DNA of 64,000 bases from Marinifilaceae bacterium (GTDB lineage: Bacteria > Bacteroidota > Bacteroidia > Bacteroidales > Marinifilaceae), in assembly GCA_016936255.1 (NCBI GenBank), contig JAFGYE010000095.1, positions 1 to 64,000 of the forward strand, in the 5' to 3' direction. Within the stretch, counting starts at the first letter, position 1. The number at the start of each line of letters is the position of its first letter. Under the pieces are notes generated by a model. That model was not told where the DNA came from and made no database searches. It saw only the letters and a list, made by a program, of their open reading frames with translations. Shown piece after piece: positions 63,695 to 64,000 of the stretch. Both the position numbers and the translations under genes were made by a program.

Positions 63695-63814
63695 ATTTTG
63701 ATTTATAAGGTAATTACTCGTATTAGTGTGAGTTTTGTGTTGTTTAATTTATTGTGACAAGTTCTATTGATTATTAATAGCAGTGATTTAGTGTGGATTT
63801 GATACAGATTATAA

Positions 63815-64000
<186 letters not shown>

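Overview
This 64 kb window looks like chromosomal DNA of a free-living, probably marine member of the Bacteroidota, close to the Marinilabiliales/Bacteroidales. The grounds are promoters of the TTTG-N19-TAnnTTTG type, near absence of Shine-Dalgarno sequences, a complete bat (aerotolerance) operon, Bacteroidota families such as DUF4301, DUF2339 with DUF3999 and DUF2027-Smr, and typical degenerate short-repeat arrays between genes. No rRNA gene, CRISPR array or intact insertion sequence was seen, and I recognised no tRNA. One RNA gene is certain: RNase P RNA (rnpB) near 51.7-52.0 kb.

Layout. 0.2-3.9 kb: aconitase and a mitochondrial-type citrate synthase. 3.9-12.7 kb: a structured intergenic RNA candidate, a large protein of unknown function with TIM-barrel-like motifs, DNA-repair methyltransferase, TcdA, TatD nuclease, an AlbA_2 protein, a U32 peptidase-family protein and an old yellow enzyme. 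12.7-16.5 kb: two adjacent PLP transsulfuration enzymes and an aldose-epimerase-like protein. 16.6-25.2 kb: bat operon on the minus strand (moxR, DUF58, a membrane protein, batA, batB, batC, batD, batE). 25.2-26.9 kb: repeat array, truA and an RNase H-like gene.

26.9-31.7 kb is accessory: a Glu-rich protein, the 3' tail of a lost gene, an orphan TIR-domain protein and dispersed repeats. 30.4-49.5 kb returns to ordinary chromosomal genes: DUF3999/DUF2339, AroE, a DUF368 polyprenyl-phosphate transporter, TPR proteins, DUF4301, two radical SAM proteins, a PHP phosphatase, an OlsF-like acyltransferase, LysE, DUF2027-Smr and QueA.

49.5-53 kb is rich in short repeats. It holds an OmpA-domain remnant, a SPOR-like protein, an S23-type four-helix-bundle gene flanked by an 18-nt inverted repeat, and rnpB. 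53-64 kb is a surface-polysaccharide locus: a CapD-like dehydratase, Wza-like and Wzz-like export proteins, then a distinctly more AT-rich block of KDO and nonulosonate genes (kdsD, kdsB, SpsF-like, NeuB-like, KdsC-like HAD, and kdsA running off the window). A GxxExxY gene lies between wza and wzz, and a 19-codon fragment of a second copy sits exactly at the composition change after wzz.

The most interesting items are the two small-gene families carried inside their own repeat environments (S23 and GxxExxY, with remnants), the orphan TIR protein in a cassette-like setting, two unassigned structured RNA candidates, a 76-bp palindromic upstream element present twice, and the mixed KDO/nonulosonate cluster. 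All functional calls come from reading motifs by eye; no database search was run.
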